Positions 17,885 through 27,701 are shown, counted from the stretch's first letter. The stretch: 64,000 bases of DNA from Paenibacillus sp. J2TS4 (GCF_018403245.1 NZ_BOSH01000006.1:310001-374000), one strand, 5' to 3'. A program made the numbers and translations. Notes: generated by a model from the letters alone, not told the origin.

Positions 17885-20800
17885 GACTAACCGAAATCAA
17901 CATCGATGGATTTGGCACTCTCTATCAAAAAACTTATTCGCCAGAGAGAGGTCTGACCGTCTTCTACGGACGGAACGAGGCCGGGAAAAGCACTTTGATG
18001 GCTTTCATCCGCTCGATTTTGTTCGGTTTTCCTACCCGAGCACAAACTGAACCGCGATACGAGCCCGGCAACGGAGGTTTGCATGGAGGCGCAATAACAC
18101 TTATTACCGATCAGGGAGAGCAGGTTCGGGTGACGCGCCGGGATGAAGGGAAGGGCCGCTCCCCGGGGCGGGGGAGCGTAACGGTGACATTCTCCGATGG
18201 AACGAGCGGCGGTGAAGAGCTGCTTGTGCCTCTGTTGGGCGGTACCAGCGGCGAACTGTATCGCAGCCTGTTTGCCTTCAGTCTTACAGAACTGCAAGAA
18301 ATCCGGACGCTTCAAAGCGATGAGCTCAGCGGCTATTTGTACAGTGCTGGTCTCGGTGCGCAAGCCCGCGCCATTCTTGATACAGAACGAAGTCTGAATC
18401 AGGAAGCGGAGGCATTGTTCAAGCCGAAAGGGCGGAATCAGGACATTCATCGAATAGCCGGCAAGCTGGAGCAGCTGGACAAGGAGCTGCGCCGCAGCAA
18501 AGAGCAGGTGGGCCGGTATAATGAATGGCTGGCGGAGCAAGCCGGCTTGGAGCAGCGGCTCGCACAGACGGAAGAGCAGATCCGGCGGCTCCGCACGGAG
18601 CGGGAGTGGCTGAACGGCTGCCTGCAGGTCAGGGAGCCGTGGCAAAGGCTTCGGGCGCTCCGTGAAGAACTGGCCGAACTGCCTCGGTTGGAGCGGTTTC
18701 CCGAGGAGGCGGTCGGCCGGATGAGCTCGCTGCTTGCTGAACGCAGACGGCAGACGGAGGAGATCCACAAGCTGGAGCTTAAGGCTGGCAGAATTCAGCA
18801 GGAGTATGAGGAGATCCGCATCGAGGAAGTCCCGGAGGAGGCGCAAGCTGAACGGAGCGAGCTGTGGGAGCAACTGCCCGCTTACGATAACGGCCGGGAG
18901 CAGCTGGCGGAAAGAGCAGCCGAAATCGAGCAAGCCGAGCGGCGGCTGGAGGAGCTGCTGAAGACGATCGGCGCCGGCTGGTCGGAGCAGACGCTGGAGC
19001 GGCAGCCGGTCACGATCGAGCGCAGAGAGCGAATGCGCTCTTATCGAGATCGGTTCGCGGAGCTCGCCCGTGAGCGCGAACGGCTCGAGAGCGGGCTGCG
19101 GCAGCTCACCGACGCGCAGCGGGAAGCGGCCGCCCGGCTCGCAGACCGGCGGCGCTCCCTCGCAGCGCTTGCCGGCGAGCTCGGGCAGCGCTTCCGCTTC
19201 GACGCCGGCGAAGCGGCCACGCGCGGCTTGCCCGCGCAGCTCCGCCAGCTTCGCCGCGAGGCGCAGCAGCTCGCCCGCCTCCGGCTCGAGCTCGCGCACT
19301 TGCGCCGCCGCGAGCGGGAGCAGCGGCTGCTGCTCGCCCCGGCCGCGGCGGAGGCCGGGCGCGCGCTGCGCCGGCTGGCGCTGCTCTCCGCCGGGGCGGC
19401 CTTGCTGCTGCCGGCAGCGCTGCTTGCCCTCGGCGAGCCGTGGCCCGCGCTGGCGGCGCTGCTGCTGCTCGGCGGCTTGGCCGGCTATGCGGCGTCGCTG
19501 CGCCCAGCCAGGCCCGCGGCCGGGCCTCGCTCGGCCGCGGGCCGCCAGGCGGAGCCGGAGCTGCCGGAGCTTCGCCAGGAGCGCGACGAGCTTAAGCGGC
19601 AGGAAGCCGCGCTCGCCGAAGCCATCCAGGCGAAGCTGACCGCGGCGGCTTCCTTGGCCGAGGCGGCCGCAGCGGGCCCGGCGCCGGATGGGCCGGTCGA
19701 CCCGGACGCCGTCGAGGAGCTGCTCGGGCAGATGGAGCGCTATCTCGACGAGTGGCAGGAGGCCGACCGGGAGCTGCGCCGCCGGGAAGAGTCGCGCGCA
19801 GCAGCGGAGCGTGAGTGCGAGCGGCTGGAAGGGCTTCTCCACGAGGAGAATGCTCGCCTCGAGGATGCGCGCAGCCGTCATTCCCGACTGGAGCAGGAAT
19901 GGAGCGGCTGGCTGGCCGAGCTGGAGCTGCCGTCGGGGCTGTCGCCGGAGACGGGGCTCGAATGCTTGCCGCGAATCGAGGAGGGCCATCGGCTGCTACA
20001 GTCCAAGCGGAGCCTGGAGACGAAGCGTGCAGCATTGGCGGAGCGCCAGGCCCGCTTCGAGGCGGGAACGGCCGAAGCCTTTGGCTTGCGGCGTACGGAC
20101 TCCCGCTTTGAGGTCTCGGCCGCTTTAAGGCTGTGGAAAGAAGCGGAGGAGAGGAACACCCGGGAGCGGGAGCGCAAGGACAAGCTGGGACAGGAGCTGG
20201 CCGGCTTGGCAGCCGACAGGGAATGGATCGAAGCGGCCCTGGAGGAGACCGGTCAGCAGTTGGCCGCCTTGCTGAGGGAGGCATATGCGGCCGATGAGGA
20301 GCAGCTCCGGGTGCATGCCGCACAGCATGCCCGCAGGCAGGAGCTTGTCAGGGAGCAGGAGCAGCTGGAGCAGTTGTTGAACGCAGCGGTCGGAGAGAAC
20401 CAAAGAGACGAACTGGACGCCAGGCTTAGGGAATCGGGGCTGTTCGAATTGCGTGCCGAGGCGGAGCGGCTGGATCGTTCGATTGAACAACTGGAGGAGC
20501 AGGCGGATCGTTGGAAGGACGAAAGAGGCCGGCTGGCTAACGAAATTGAGAAGCTGGAGCTCGGCAGCGAGCATTCGGACAAGCTTCAGCTCCGTCAGGA
20601 AACCATCGCCGAATTGAACGGAGTGGCGGCCCGTTGGGCGACCTTGACGTTCTGCTCGGCGCTGTTCAAAAAAGCGCGGGAAGTATACGAACGGGAGCGG
20701 CAGCCGGGAGTGCTGGTACGGGCTTCCGATTATTTTACAGACATGACGGAAGGGCGATATGTGCGCGTAACCGTCCCTTTTGGGGAGAAGAGCATCCGCG

Positions 20801-21108
20801 CGGAGCTTGCCGGCGGAGATTGGATCGATTCCTCCCAATTAAGCCGGGGAACGGCGGAACAGCTCTATTTGGCGATGCGATTTGCATTGGCGGATGAATA
20901 TGCCCGCAAGGCTTCCTTGCCGATGATTATGGACGATATTCTGGTTAATTTTGATCGCTCCCGGCTGAAGTCTGCGTTATCCTTGATCAGACGGCTGGCC
21001 GAAAAGCGCCAAATGCTGCTATTTACCTGCCATCCCCATATTGTGGAAGCGATGAGTGAAATCGATCCTCGGGCTGTCATTTTACCAATGGACGAAAAGG
21101 CAGAATAA
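17881..21108 (+). CDS. yhaN: YhaN-like SbcC/Rad50-type AAA ATPase
   Basis: A 1,075-residue SMC-like ATPase. The N-terminal P-loop is GRNEAGKST at residues 30-38; a long coiled coil follows, and the C-terminal half-ATPase carries QLSRGTAEQLYLAMRFALA (signature) and PMIMDDILVNFD (Walker B). In the middle of the coiled coil is a hydrophobic hairpin of about 40 residues (starting LLSAGAALLLPAALLAL) that could insert in the membrane. The region 19000-19750 is extremely GC-rich, with Ala/Arg/Leu codons. It overlaps yhaO by 4 nt, and the pair should form an SbcCD-like complex, possibly at the membrane. It is longer than the roughly 960-residue B. subtilis protein as I recall it. Confidence 0.88.
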   Translation: MRLTEINIDGFGTLYQKTYSPERGLTVFYGRNEAGKSTLMAFIRSILFGFPTRAQTEPRYEPGNGGLHGGAITLITDQGEQVRVTRRDEGKGRSPGRGSVTVTFSDGTSGGEELLVPLLGGTSGELYRSLFAFSLTELQEIRTLQSDELSGYLYSAGLGAQARAILDTERSLNQEAEALFKPKGRNQDIHRIAGKLEQLDKELRRSKEQVGRYNEWLAEQAGLEQRLAQTEEQIRRLRTEREWLNGCLQVREPWQRLRALREELAELPRLERFPEEAVGRMSSLLAERRRQTEEIHKLELKAGRIQQEYEEIRIEEVPEEAQAERSELWEQLPAYDNGREQLAERAAEIEQAERRLEELLKTIGAGWSEQTLERQPVTIERRERMRSYRDRFAELARERERLESGLRQLTDAQREAAARLADRRRSLAALAGELGQRFRFDAGEAATRGLPAQLRQLRREAQQLARLRLELAHLRRREREQRLLLAPAAAEAGRALRRLALLSAGAALLLPAALLALGEPWPALAALLLLGGLAGYAASLRPARPAAGPRSAAGRQAEPELPELRQERDELKRQEAALAEAIQAKLTAAASLAEAAAAGPAPDGPVDPDAVEELLGQMERYLDEWQEADRELRRREESRAAAERECERLEGLLHEENARLEDARSRHSRLEQEWSGWLAELELPSGLSPETGLECLPRIEEGHRLLQSKRSLETKRAALAERQARFEAGTAEAFGLRRTDSRFEVSAALRLWKEAEERNTRERERKDKLGQELAGLAADREWIEAALEETGQQLAALLREAYAADEEQLRVHAAQHARRQELVREQEQLEQLLNAAVGENQRDELDARLRESGLFELRAEAERLDRSIEQLEEQADRWKDERGRLANEIEKLELGSEHSDKLQLRQETIAELNGVAARWATLTFCSALFKKAREVYERERQPGVLVRASDYFTDMTEGRYVRVTVPFGEKSIRAELAGGDWIDSSQLSRGTAEQLYLAMRFALADEYARKASLPMIMDDILVNFDRSRLKSALSLIRRLAEKRQMLLFTCHPHIVEAMSEIDPRAVILPMDEKAE

Positions 21109-21495
21109 GACAAGAGGGGCGAAGAAGGGACTTCAGCGAATTTTTCAACTCCTGTTTCCCATCTTACCGCAGAAGGCATGGCCGGTCAGAGGGAGTCGGT
21201 GGTACAATGTAAAGGAGCTGGCAAGAATAGTAGGACGGGCAGACTAGAGAAAACTTTTTTCAGCTAAATTCGTTATAAGTAATAGCGATGGTGAACGTTT
21301 ACCGAGCCGAAAGGCACGAGGGACTAAACGGGTTAAGAGTTTTCGAAAGAATTCAAGGAATTTCAAAAAGACTTCAAGAGACTTCACAAGTCCGAGGGAC
21401 TTCTTAATTCACTTCACAGAAAGAGATTATCTGGCAAATCGTAGTCTTTAGTCGGCTTTGCCTTTTATGGAACAGGAAAGGATAGAGAAACGGTG
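21109..21495. other. 387-bp intergenic region, no gene seen
   Basis: The second half is rich in GACTTC/GAATTC-like words (GAATTCAAGGAATTTC, GACTTCAAGAGACTTC, GGGACTTC), giving a loosely repetitive purine/pyrimidine pattern. I see no clear promoter, RNA or terminator with confidence. Confidence 0.3.
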
Positions 21496-22191
21496 ATGAA
21501 TAAACAGGTTCTTATCGTGGATGACGATAAAGAAATTGCCAAGCTTATCGAGATTTATTTGGTCAACGAGGGCTACACTGTGAATAAGGCGCATAATGGA
21601 TTGGATGCGCTCAAGATTATTGCCGAGGAACCGATTCAGCTGGTTATCCTCGATATTATGATGCCTGAACTGGATGGACTGGAGGTCTGCCGCCAAATTC
21701 GGGCCAAGGACAATATTCCGATATTGATGCTCAGCGCCAAAGGAGAGGACATGGATAAGATCCTCGGGTTGACCACAGGGGCAGACGATTACATGGTGAA
21801 GCCGTTTAATCCATTGGAGCTGCTGGCCCGCGTCAAATCTCTGTTTCGCAGAACGTTTGATCTTAATCCGCAGCTTCAATCGGCTAATAATGGAACGATT
21901 ACAATTCATTCGCTGCAAATTAACAAGACGACACACAACGTTACCGTGGACGGACATAAAGTCAATTTGACTTCTCTCGAATTCGACATTCTTTATTTGC
22001 TGGCCAGCCATCCGGGCAGAGTGTTTAGCGCAGAGGAGATTTTCGAACGGGTCTGGAAAGAGAAGTATTACCAGTCTCATAATACCGTTATGGTTCATAT
22101 CAGCAAGCTGCGGGATAAATTAGAAAGCGAGCCGGGAGGAACGAAGCTGATCCAAACGGTGTGGGGAGTCGGGTATAAAATTGATCAATAA
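21496..22191 (+). CDS. OmpR/VanR-family response regulator
   Basis: A 231-residue response regulator. The receiver domain has VDDDKE, phospho-acceptor D in LVILDIMMP, LSAKG and the conserved lysine in YMVKPF. A winged-helix output domain (NLTSLEFDILYLLASHPG, HNTVMVHISKLRDKLE, QTVWGVGYKI) follows. It closely resembles VanR-type regulators that pair with a VanS-like kinase to control cell-wall genes. GTG 21493 or ATG 21496 could be the start. It overlaps the kinase gene by 11 nt, and a D,D-carboxypeptidase gene follows, which supports a peptidoglycan-related role. Confidence 0.88.
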   Translation: MNKQVLIVDDDKEIAKLIEIYLVNEGYTVNKAHNGLDALKIIAEEPIQLVILDIMMPELDGLEVCRQIRAKDNIPILMLSAKGEDMDKILGLTTGADDYMVKPFNPLELLARVKSLFRRTFDLNPQLQSANNGTITIHSLQINKTTHNVTVDGHKVNLTSLEFDILYLLASHPGRVFSAEEIFERVWKEKYYQSHNTVMVHISKLRDKLESEPGGTKLIQTVWGVGYKIDQ

Positions 22192-23287
22192 TTTATTTTA
22201 CAGACTTCGCTGGAAGCTGCTGCTGCTTTTTGTCATTTCATTGATCCTGTCTTTGCTTGGGGTTCTCTTCTTATTTGTTGCCGCTCAACTGCTCTTGGAA
22301 TACGGGCCTTCCGTGATCGGTGATCTGTTTAGAGGTCTGTTTAGAAGTCTTTATTATTCCGTTGGCGCTCTTCCGGTGGCTCTGCTGACCGGAGTCATTT
22401 TGTTTATCGGCTTTGTCGTTCTGCTCAGTCACCGGAGCATCCGTTATTTGGGTCAAATTACGAAAGCGGTGCAGCAAATCTCCTCTGGAGATTTTGATGT
22501 CCGGATTCCTGTTCGTTCCCGGGATGAACTGGGGGAGCTGGGGGAAAATATCAATCGGATGGCTCAGCAGCTTAAAGTATCCATTGAAGAGGAGCGCAGG
22601 GCGGAGCGTACGAAGAATGAGCTGATTACGAGTGTTTCCCATGATTTGCGGACGCCGCTTACTTCGATTAACGGTTACCTGGGATTGGTGGAACAAGACC
22701 GTTATCGGGACGAAGTAGAGCTTCGCTATTATGTCAATATTGCTTATGATAAGGCCCAACGGCTGACCGGACTGATTAACGACCTGTTTGAATATGCGCG
22801 GGCCAGCGGTGGAGGAATGAAGCTGAAGCCTTCGCAGATTAATCTTGTCGAAATGCTGGGGCAGGTGGCTGCTCACTTTCGGCTGCAGCTGGAACGGGTA
22901 GGTATGGAGTGCCGGTTATTTTTTCCCGAAGAAAAAATAATTATTACGGCAGATGGAGACAAGCTGGTCCGCGTATTCGAAAATTTATTTATTAACGCCA
23001 TGAATTATGGCAAGGATGGCAAATATATCGATTTGAAGGTGATGCGCGATAACGGTGATTCGGTCGTTCATGTGATCAACTACGGAGATCCGATTCCGAA
23101 CACGGACCTGCCTCATATTTTTGACCGATTTTATCGGGTGGAGAAATCGAGGGCCGAGGAGACCGGGGGCTCCGGTCTGGGGCTCGCTATAGCCAAGACA
23201 GTCGTCGAGCTTCACGGAGGCACCATAGCTGCCGACAGCGATCAGTTAAGAACGCAGTTTGAAATTCGTCTGCCGATAACGGAATAA
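22181..23287 (+). CDS. VanS-like sensor histidine kinase
   Basis: A 368-residue membrane kinase starting with TTG inside the regulator gene. Two N-terminal membrane helices (LLLLFVISLILSLLGVLFLF and ALLTGVILFIGFVVLL) enclose only a short external loop, so ligand sensing may be intramembrane. A HAMP segment (ITKAVQQISSGDFDVRIP) follows, then the HisKA box SVSHDLRTPLTS and the ATP-binding motifs NAMNYGKDG and GGSGLGLAIAK. It should phosphorylate the response regulator encoded immediately upstream. Confidence 0.88.
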   Translation: MINNLFYRLRWKLLLLFVISLILSLLGVLFLFVAAQLLLEYGPSVIGDLFRGLFRSLYYSVGALPVALLTGVILFIGFVVLLSHRSIRYLGQITKAVQQISSGDFDVRIPVRSRDELGELGENINRMAQQLKVSIEEERRAERTKNELITSVSHDLRTPLTSINGYLGLVEQDRYRDEVELRYYVNIAYDKAQRLTGLINDLFEYARASGGGMKLKPSQINLVEMLGQVAAHFRLQLERVGMECRLFFPEEKIIITADGDKLVRVFENLFINAMNYGKDGKYIDLKVMRDNGDSVVHVINYGDPIPNTDLPHIFDRFYRVEKSRAEETGGSGLGLAIAKTVVELHGGTIAADSDQLRTQFEIRLPITE

Positions 23288-23531
23288 TCCGGCTTTATAA
23301 AAATCGTTATCGGTAAATTTCGACAGTAAACGCAGGCTTTCTTGAATAGGGATCAAGGACGCACCAGTCGTTTATCCTTGCTCCTCTCTTGTTCCTTTCG
23401 ACTGGTTCTTAAACTTTATAAAAGTAAATTTAAGAAAAACTTTAAGTTTTATTATCTATTGGTTAAGCAATTTTCGGTAGAGTTAGAACAGTCGCAACAC
23501 TACCCGAATGGCAGACGAAAGGACCAAGAGA

Positions 23532-24455
23532 ATGAAACGAAAATTTTTTCTTTTTTTATTTGCGTTAGCCATTGTGCTGGTGGCTAATGCCGTAGGAAAG
23601 GATGGCTGGGTACGGTTATGGAATCAGGTTAAGGTACAGACGAATGACCGTGATTTCGCCATGAAGGAAATTCAGGGGGAAGCCGCTATACTGATGGATC
23701 AGCGGACGGGAAAAATACTATTCTATAAAAATGATAAAGAGAGAATGTATCCGGCTAGCACGACTAAAATATTGACGGCGTTGCTGGCTTTGGAGCTGGG
23801 AGATATGGATGAGATAGTCGAGGTAGGGGAGGAAGCGAAACCCCACCCCGGAGAAAGCAAAGCAGGGTTGGTGCAGGGGCAGCGCCTTCCTCTGCGGGAT
23901 CTGCTTCATGCCCTGATGCTTCCCTCCGGTAACGATGCGGCCCGAACGATCGCCATTCACATCGCGGCCCGGACCAGCGGCCGGACGGACATGGAGGCCA
24001 GTGAAGCGACCTCTTATTTTGCCGGACTGATGAACGACAGAGCCCGGCGGGTCGGGGCTAAGCATTCGCATTTTGTCAATCCGCACGGCTTGCATGACGA
24101 TAACCATTATACGACGGCACGCGATATGATGCTAATTGCCAGTGAGGCGATGAAAAATGAAGATTTCCGGAGCATCGTCAGTACGGAGATGTATACTTCC
24201 CACTCCAAAGGTCAGCCTGAGACGTTAAGCTTTACGAACACCAATCAGCTGCTCCAGAAAAACAGCGGGAATTATTTTGAGGGGGCAGACGGGATCAAAA
24301 CAGGATTTACTGATGAGGCTGGCTATTGTCTGGTTTCTTCTGCAACCCGGTATAATGCGGGGCTTATAGCCGTCGTCCTTAAATCGACTAATGACAGGGT
24401 ATGGCTGGATTCCAGCCAATTGCTTGAATATGGATTTAAGGCCTTGACCCATTAA
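23532..24455 (+). CDS. D-alanyl-D-alanine carboxypeptidase (peptidase S11)
   Basis: A 307-residue penicillin-binding-protein type carboxypeptidase. The catalytic motifs are in order: STTK (SxxK), SGN in LPSGNDAA, and KTG in GIKTGFTDE. The N-terminus is a signal or anchor helix (FFLFLFALAIVLVANAVG). It removes the terminal D-Ala of peptidoglycan stem peptides outside the membrane. There is no C-terminal amphipathic anchor, so the N-terminal helix may hold it. The start at 23532 has AAGGA eight bases upstream; an earlier ATG lacks a site. It follows the VanRS-like pair by about 240 bp and may be its target. Confidence 0.87.
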   Translation: MKRKFFLFLFALAIVLVANAVGKDGWVRLWNQVKVQTNDRDFAMKEIQGEAAILMDQRTGKILFYKNDKERMYPASTTKILTALLALELGDMDEIVEVGEEAKPHPGESKAGLVQGQRLPLRDLLHALMLPSGNDAARTIAIHIAARTSGRTDMEASEATSYFAGLMNDRARRVGAKHSHFVNPHGLHDDNHYTTARDMMLIASEAMKNEDFRSIVSTEMYTSHSKGQPETLSFTNTNQLLQKNSGNYFEGADGIKTGFTDEAGYCLVSSATRYNAGLIAVVLKSTNDRVWLDSSQLLEYGFKALTH

Positions 24456-24618
24456 ATAGGATACAAAACAAGGGGTTTAAAGGTTCGGAGGCAATTTTCT
24501 TCGGAGTGGAAAGAAGCTTTTTTTTGGGCCGCTTATATAGTTCATAATTCTGGACATGAGAGATAAACTGTAGGATAATAGAGGAAATCCATAGATTTCT
24601 TGCTAGAACGGAGAACGA

Positions 24619-24645
24619 AAGGAGGCGCTGTCGACCTCCTTTTCT
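24619..24645 (+). terminator. Weak terminator-like hairpin
   Basis: AAGGAGG (24619-24625), a 9-nt loop and CCTCCTT (24635-24641), followed by TTC. It lies about 165 bp after the carboxypeptidase stop. Confidence 0.35.
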
Positions 24646-24721
24646 CATGGAATAGTTTAGCTGCAGTCATTTCTCCACTAGAAATTGAGGATGTAATCTA
24701 TTATTAATCGGGGTGAACGGA

Positions 24722-26404
24722 TTGCGTAAGATGAAGAGGACAAGGACAAATTGGAAAAAAGCAGCGGTCGGAACCGTACTGGCTCTGAGCTTAAGCCTGC
24801 CGGTGAATGTTATGGCCAATCCTGTGCCCGCGAAAGTAACCGTTGAAGCGGCATTGTCCGAATTGGTTCCGCTCAGAGTGGTAGCTGAATCAATCGGGGC
24901 CGAGGTCGCTTGGAATCAGGAGACTTATCAAGCTGAAATCCGTCGCGGCGATCAGCAGCTAACGGTTACCATTGGAGAGCACAAGGCGATCATGAACGGA
25001 ACCGAAGTTCAGATGGAGAAGGCCGCCCAGTTGATTAATGAGTTAACGATGGTCCCGCTGGAAGCCATTGAACAAGCTTTCCAGGCTGATCTTGATTGGG
25101 ATGAGGAGGACGGTCTCCATATTAATAAAGAAGACCTGGTGTCCTTGAGCGGATTTATTATGAATCAATTATTTAGTGGAAATTATTCTGAGATTCCGGA
25201 TCTGATCAGTGATCCTCTGAAGAAGGCCCTGACTCCGGAAGTCATTCAAATAATGGGAATGCAAGTTATCGGTATTTATGGAGCGCCTGAGAAATTGATC
25301 ACTGTGCAGCAGGATGACAATGCCGTGCATCATAACGTGAAATTGACCTATATGACCGCCAACCAAATTCCGTTAGAAATTACCCTTCGCTATAATCAGG
25401 ATCGGTTGTTGAACGATCTTTTTATTCCTTACATGGGAGCCGCCGGGTACGAAAAGCCTAGCTATGAAGATCCAGACGCTTATACGGAGAAAGAAGTCGT
25501 CATTGGAGAAGCACCATTCCTGCTGCCGGGCACCTTGACGCTGCCGCAAGGGGAAGGTCCGTTTCCGGTCGTAGTCCTTGTTCATGGATCAGGGATGAAT
25601 GACCGTGATGAAGCGGTCGGAGCCTATAAGCCATTCCGGGATATCGCCGTCGGGTTAGCTGCTCAGGATGTGGCGGTGCTTCGTTATGAGAAACGGACGC
25701 GGGAATATCCTTATCAATCCAGTGCGATTCCCAATTTCACCGTTCAGCACGAAACGGTGGAGGACGCTCTTCATGCTGTGAAATTGTTGCAGTCTGAGGA
25801 TAAAATCGACCCCGAGCGGATTTATTTGGCTGGACACAGCCAGGGCGCTATGCTTGTCCCCCGGATGATCGAGGCTGATGAGGCGGGAAGTGTGGCCGGA
25901 GCGGCAGTCATTTCGGGGCCGTCCACTCCTCTGGAGGATATTCTTCTGTGGCAATTTGAATCGCAGCTCAAGTACGCCAAGGAGAACAATGTTCCTGAAG
26001 AACAAATTGCTCAGCTCGAGCAGCAGGTTGCCCTTTATAAGGAAGATCTGAAGGCGATTAAAGATCCGGAAGTACAGACGGAGCCGGAGAATTTCAACTT
26101 TGGCAATTTTGCTTGGTGGAAGGACTTTAGCAATTACTACGGTGGAGAACTAGCCAAGGATCAAACCGTTCCTCTTATTATCATGCAAGGGGACAACGAT
26201 TCTCAGGTTCCGGCCAAGGAATTGGATGGCTGGAAGGAAGCACTCTCTGCCCGCAACGATGTAGCTTACAAGCTGTATCCTCGAATGAATCACTTCTTGA
26301 TCGAAGTGGATCAGCCTTCAACCGGGTTGGAATACGCGGTGCCCGGCAATGTATCGAAGCAATTGATTGACGATCTGGCCGAATGGATCAAGAAACAGAA
26401 TTAG
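24722..26404 (+). CDS. Secreted alpha/beta hydrolase with copper-amine-oxidase-like N-domain
   Basis: About 560 residues. A signal peptide (VGTVLALSLSLPVNVMANP) is followed by a domain resembling the copper amine oxidase N-terminal (YncE/CuAO-N) repeat of Paenibacillus surface proteins (VPLRVVAESIGAEVAWNQET). A DUF3887-like segment (MNQLFSGNYSEIPDLIS) comes next, then an alpha/beta hydrolase with VLVHGSG (oxyanion), nucleophile GHSQG, acid in QGDNDSQVP and histidine in NHFLIE. It is likely an extracellular esterase or peptidase-like enzyme of unknown substrate. TTG 24722 is spaced best from GGGGTGA; GTG 24713 is possible. A terminator follows. Confidence 0.8.
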   Translation: MRKMKRTRTNWKKAAVGTVLALSLSLPVNVMANPVPAKVTVEAALSELVPLRVVAESIGAEVAWNQETYQAEIRRGDQQLTVTIGEHKAIMNGTEVQMEKAAQLINELTMVPLEAIEQAFQADLDWDEEDGLHINKEDLVSLSGFIMNQLFSGNYSEIPDLISDPLKKALTPEVIQIMGMQVIGIYGAPEKLITVQQDDNAVHHNVKLTYMTANQIPLEITLRYNQDRLLNDLFIPYMGAAGYEKPSYEDPDAYTEKEVVIGEAPFLLPGTLTLPQGEGPFPVVVLVHGSGMNDRDEAVGAYKPFRDIAVGLAAQDVAVLRYEKRTREYPYQSSAIPNFTVQHETVEDALHAVKLLQSEDKIDPERIYLAGHSQGAMLVPRMIEADEAGSVAGAAVISGPSTPLEDILLWQFESQLKYAKENNVPEEQIAQLEQQVALYKEDLKAIKDPEVQTEPENFNFGNFAWWKDFSNYYGGELAKDQTVPLIIMQGDNDSQVPAKELDGWKEALSARNDVAYKLYPRMNHFLIEVDQPSTGLEYAVPGNVSKQLIDDLAEWIKKQN

Positions 26405-26428
26405 GAAAGAAACTAGTCAACGCAAGCT

Positions 26429-26451
26429 GCCGGGGATTCCCCGGCTTTTTT
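26429..26451 (+). terminator. Rho-independent terminator after the hydrolase gene
   Basis: GCCGGGG (26429-26435), loop ATT, CCCCGGC (26439-26445) and a run of six T. It lies 25 bp after the stop. Confidence 0.85.
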
Positions 26452-26538
26452 CATGCCGACGAGATCGAACGGAATCTTTGCCGGCTGCTAAGAGCGAAAG
26501 AAAGTCGAGCTCCGTTGCCGGGCGACAGCCATTCAAAT

Positions 26539-26568
26539 AACAGCCAACGCCAGATGGCGTTGGCTGTT
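26539..26568. terminator. Long perfect hairpin in the convergent junction
   Basis: AACAGCCAACGCC (26539-26551), loop AGAT and its exact complement (26556-26568) give a 13-bp stem between convergent genes. There is no T-run on either side; it is probably a back-up terminator or an mRNA 3' structure. Confidence 0.55.
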
Positions 26569-26660
26569 TCGAAAGTAACGGTTCTCCTTGAGTTGTTAGA
26601 TCCATGCTAAATGTGCGGGTTCTCATTTTCTCTGTCGGTTGAATAGGCTGGCCAGCTTGA

Positions 26661-27542
26661 TCATCCGATCAGCCGCAGCAAAATCATGCCGCAGAAAGCG
26701 AAGACGATTCCGGCGGTCTCCTGTTTGTTGAATTTTTCCTTCAGAAACAATCGTGCATAGAACAGGATAATCAGGACGTTCATGGCTACGACCGCTGAAA
26801 CAAGCCCGGTCACGCCATATTTAAACGCAGGAAGGATAAGCAGCATTCCGGATATATTGCTTATTCCGACCACGAGCCCCCAGAGAATAGTTTTGGAAAA
26901 TGACCAGGAGGGAACAGTCTCCTCATTGGACGCTTGTGCAGCTTGGGCTCGCGTTTTCTTCAAGCTCAACAGCCAGGAAACAAAGAACAGCACCATTCCG
27001 GTAGCATACATGACGACCAAGGTCGGAATGGTCTCTCCTCCCCATAGCATGGCCTGCTTGGAGGCGACGTCTGTAATACCGAAAGAAATAAGGGTAATGA
27101 TTCCCCATTGTACGCCCTTCAAGTTAGAGAGGGATAAGTCGCTGGAATAGCGGATTAATAAAATACCGCTGATGATGACCAGAAATGCGGCCCCCTGTCC
27201 CCAGGTCAATGCCTCTCCCCATAAAGCATAGGCCATAATAACAACGACGACCGGAGGGAGTCCGGCCAGAATAGCGATTAATGAGGCCTTGCCGACGGCA
27301 AAGCCTTTATACATGGCCGCATTGGCGGTAAATGAAAATACTCCCATCAAGAGGCCGATCCAGACGGCTGGTGACCATTCCGGCTGGAGAATCAAACTCA
27401 GTCCGACAGCAATCAATGTCCCGGATAAATAAACACCGAACAGCAGCAAATTGCGATCCAGAGGCTTTTGGGAAGTCCACTGGTATAGTATGCCTCTCAT
27501 TCCGAAGAACAAACAGGCCAGGCTTGCATAGACGAGCCACAT
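26661..27542 (-). CDS. EamA/DMT superfamily transporter
   Basis: A 293-residue integral membrane protein with about ten hydrophobic helices arranged as two EamA halves. The first helix is MWLVYASLACLFFGMRGILY, and the halves are separated by a hydrophilic linker (KKTRAQAAQASNEETVPSWS). Family members export or import small metabolites, sugars or amino acids; the substrate cannot be predicted. The ribosome-binding site AAAGGA is about 13 nt from the ATG, which is rather long. It is divergent from trpB and convergent with the secreted hydrolase gene. Confidence 0.8.
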   Translation of the reverse strand: MWLVYASLACLFFGMRGILYQWTSQKPLDRNLLLFGVYLSGTLIAVGLSLILQPEWSPAVWIGLLMGVFSFTANAAMYKGFAVGKASLIAILAGLPPVVVVIMAYALWGEALTWGQGAAFLVIISGILLIRYSSDLSLSNLKGVQWGIITLISFGITDVASKQAMLWGGETIPTLVVMYATGMVLFFVSWLLSLKKTRAQAAQASNEETVPSWSFSKTILWGLVVGISNISGMLLILPAFKYGVTGLVSAVVAMNVLIILFYARLFLKEKFNKQETAGIVFAFCGMILLRLIG

Positions 27543-27701
27543 GAACTACATCAGATCCTTTCTAGTCATACTATGAAGTTAGCAAAAAGTCACTCTTTCC
27601 ACTATAGGCAGACTCTTGAATTCCGTCAAGGTTGACCTTCTTCACTTTTCTCTGTGCATCAAACACATGCTTCAGTAAAGATAGAGGCCAGAAAAGCATC
27701 C

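Noticed and set aside
17887..19989. A 700-codon open frame antisense to yhaN
   Set aside because: It mirrors the GC-rich yhaN coding strand, has a low-complexity Leu/Arg/Gln composition, no ribosome-binding site and no recognisable domain.
14390..27560. Shared CACATGAACTACAT word at about 14387 and at 27538-27551
   Set aside because: A 14-bp match between two places is too short to imply a repeat family, and one copy lies at the start codon of a transporter gene.
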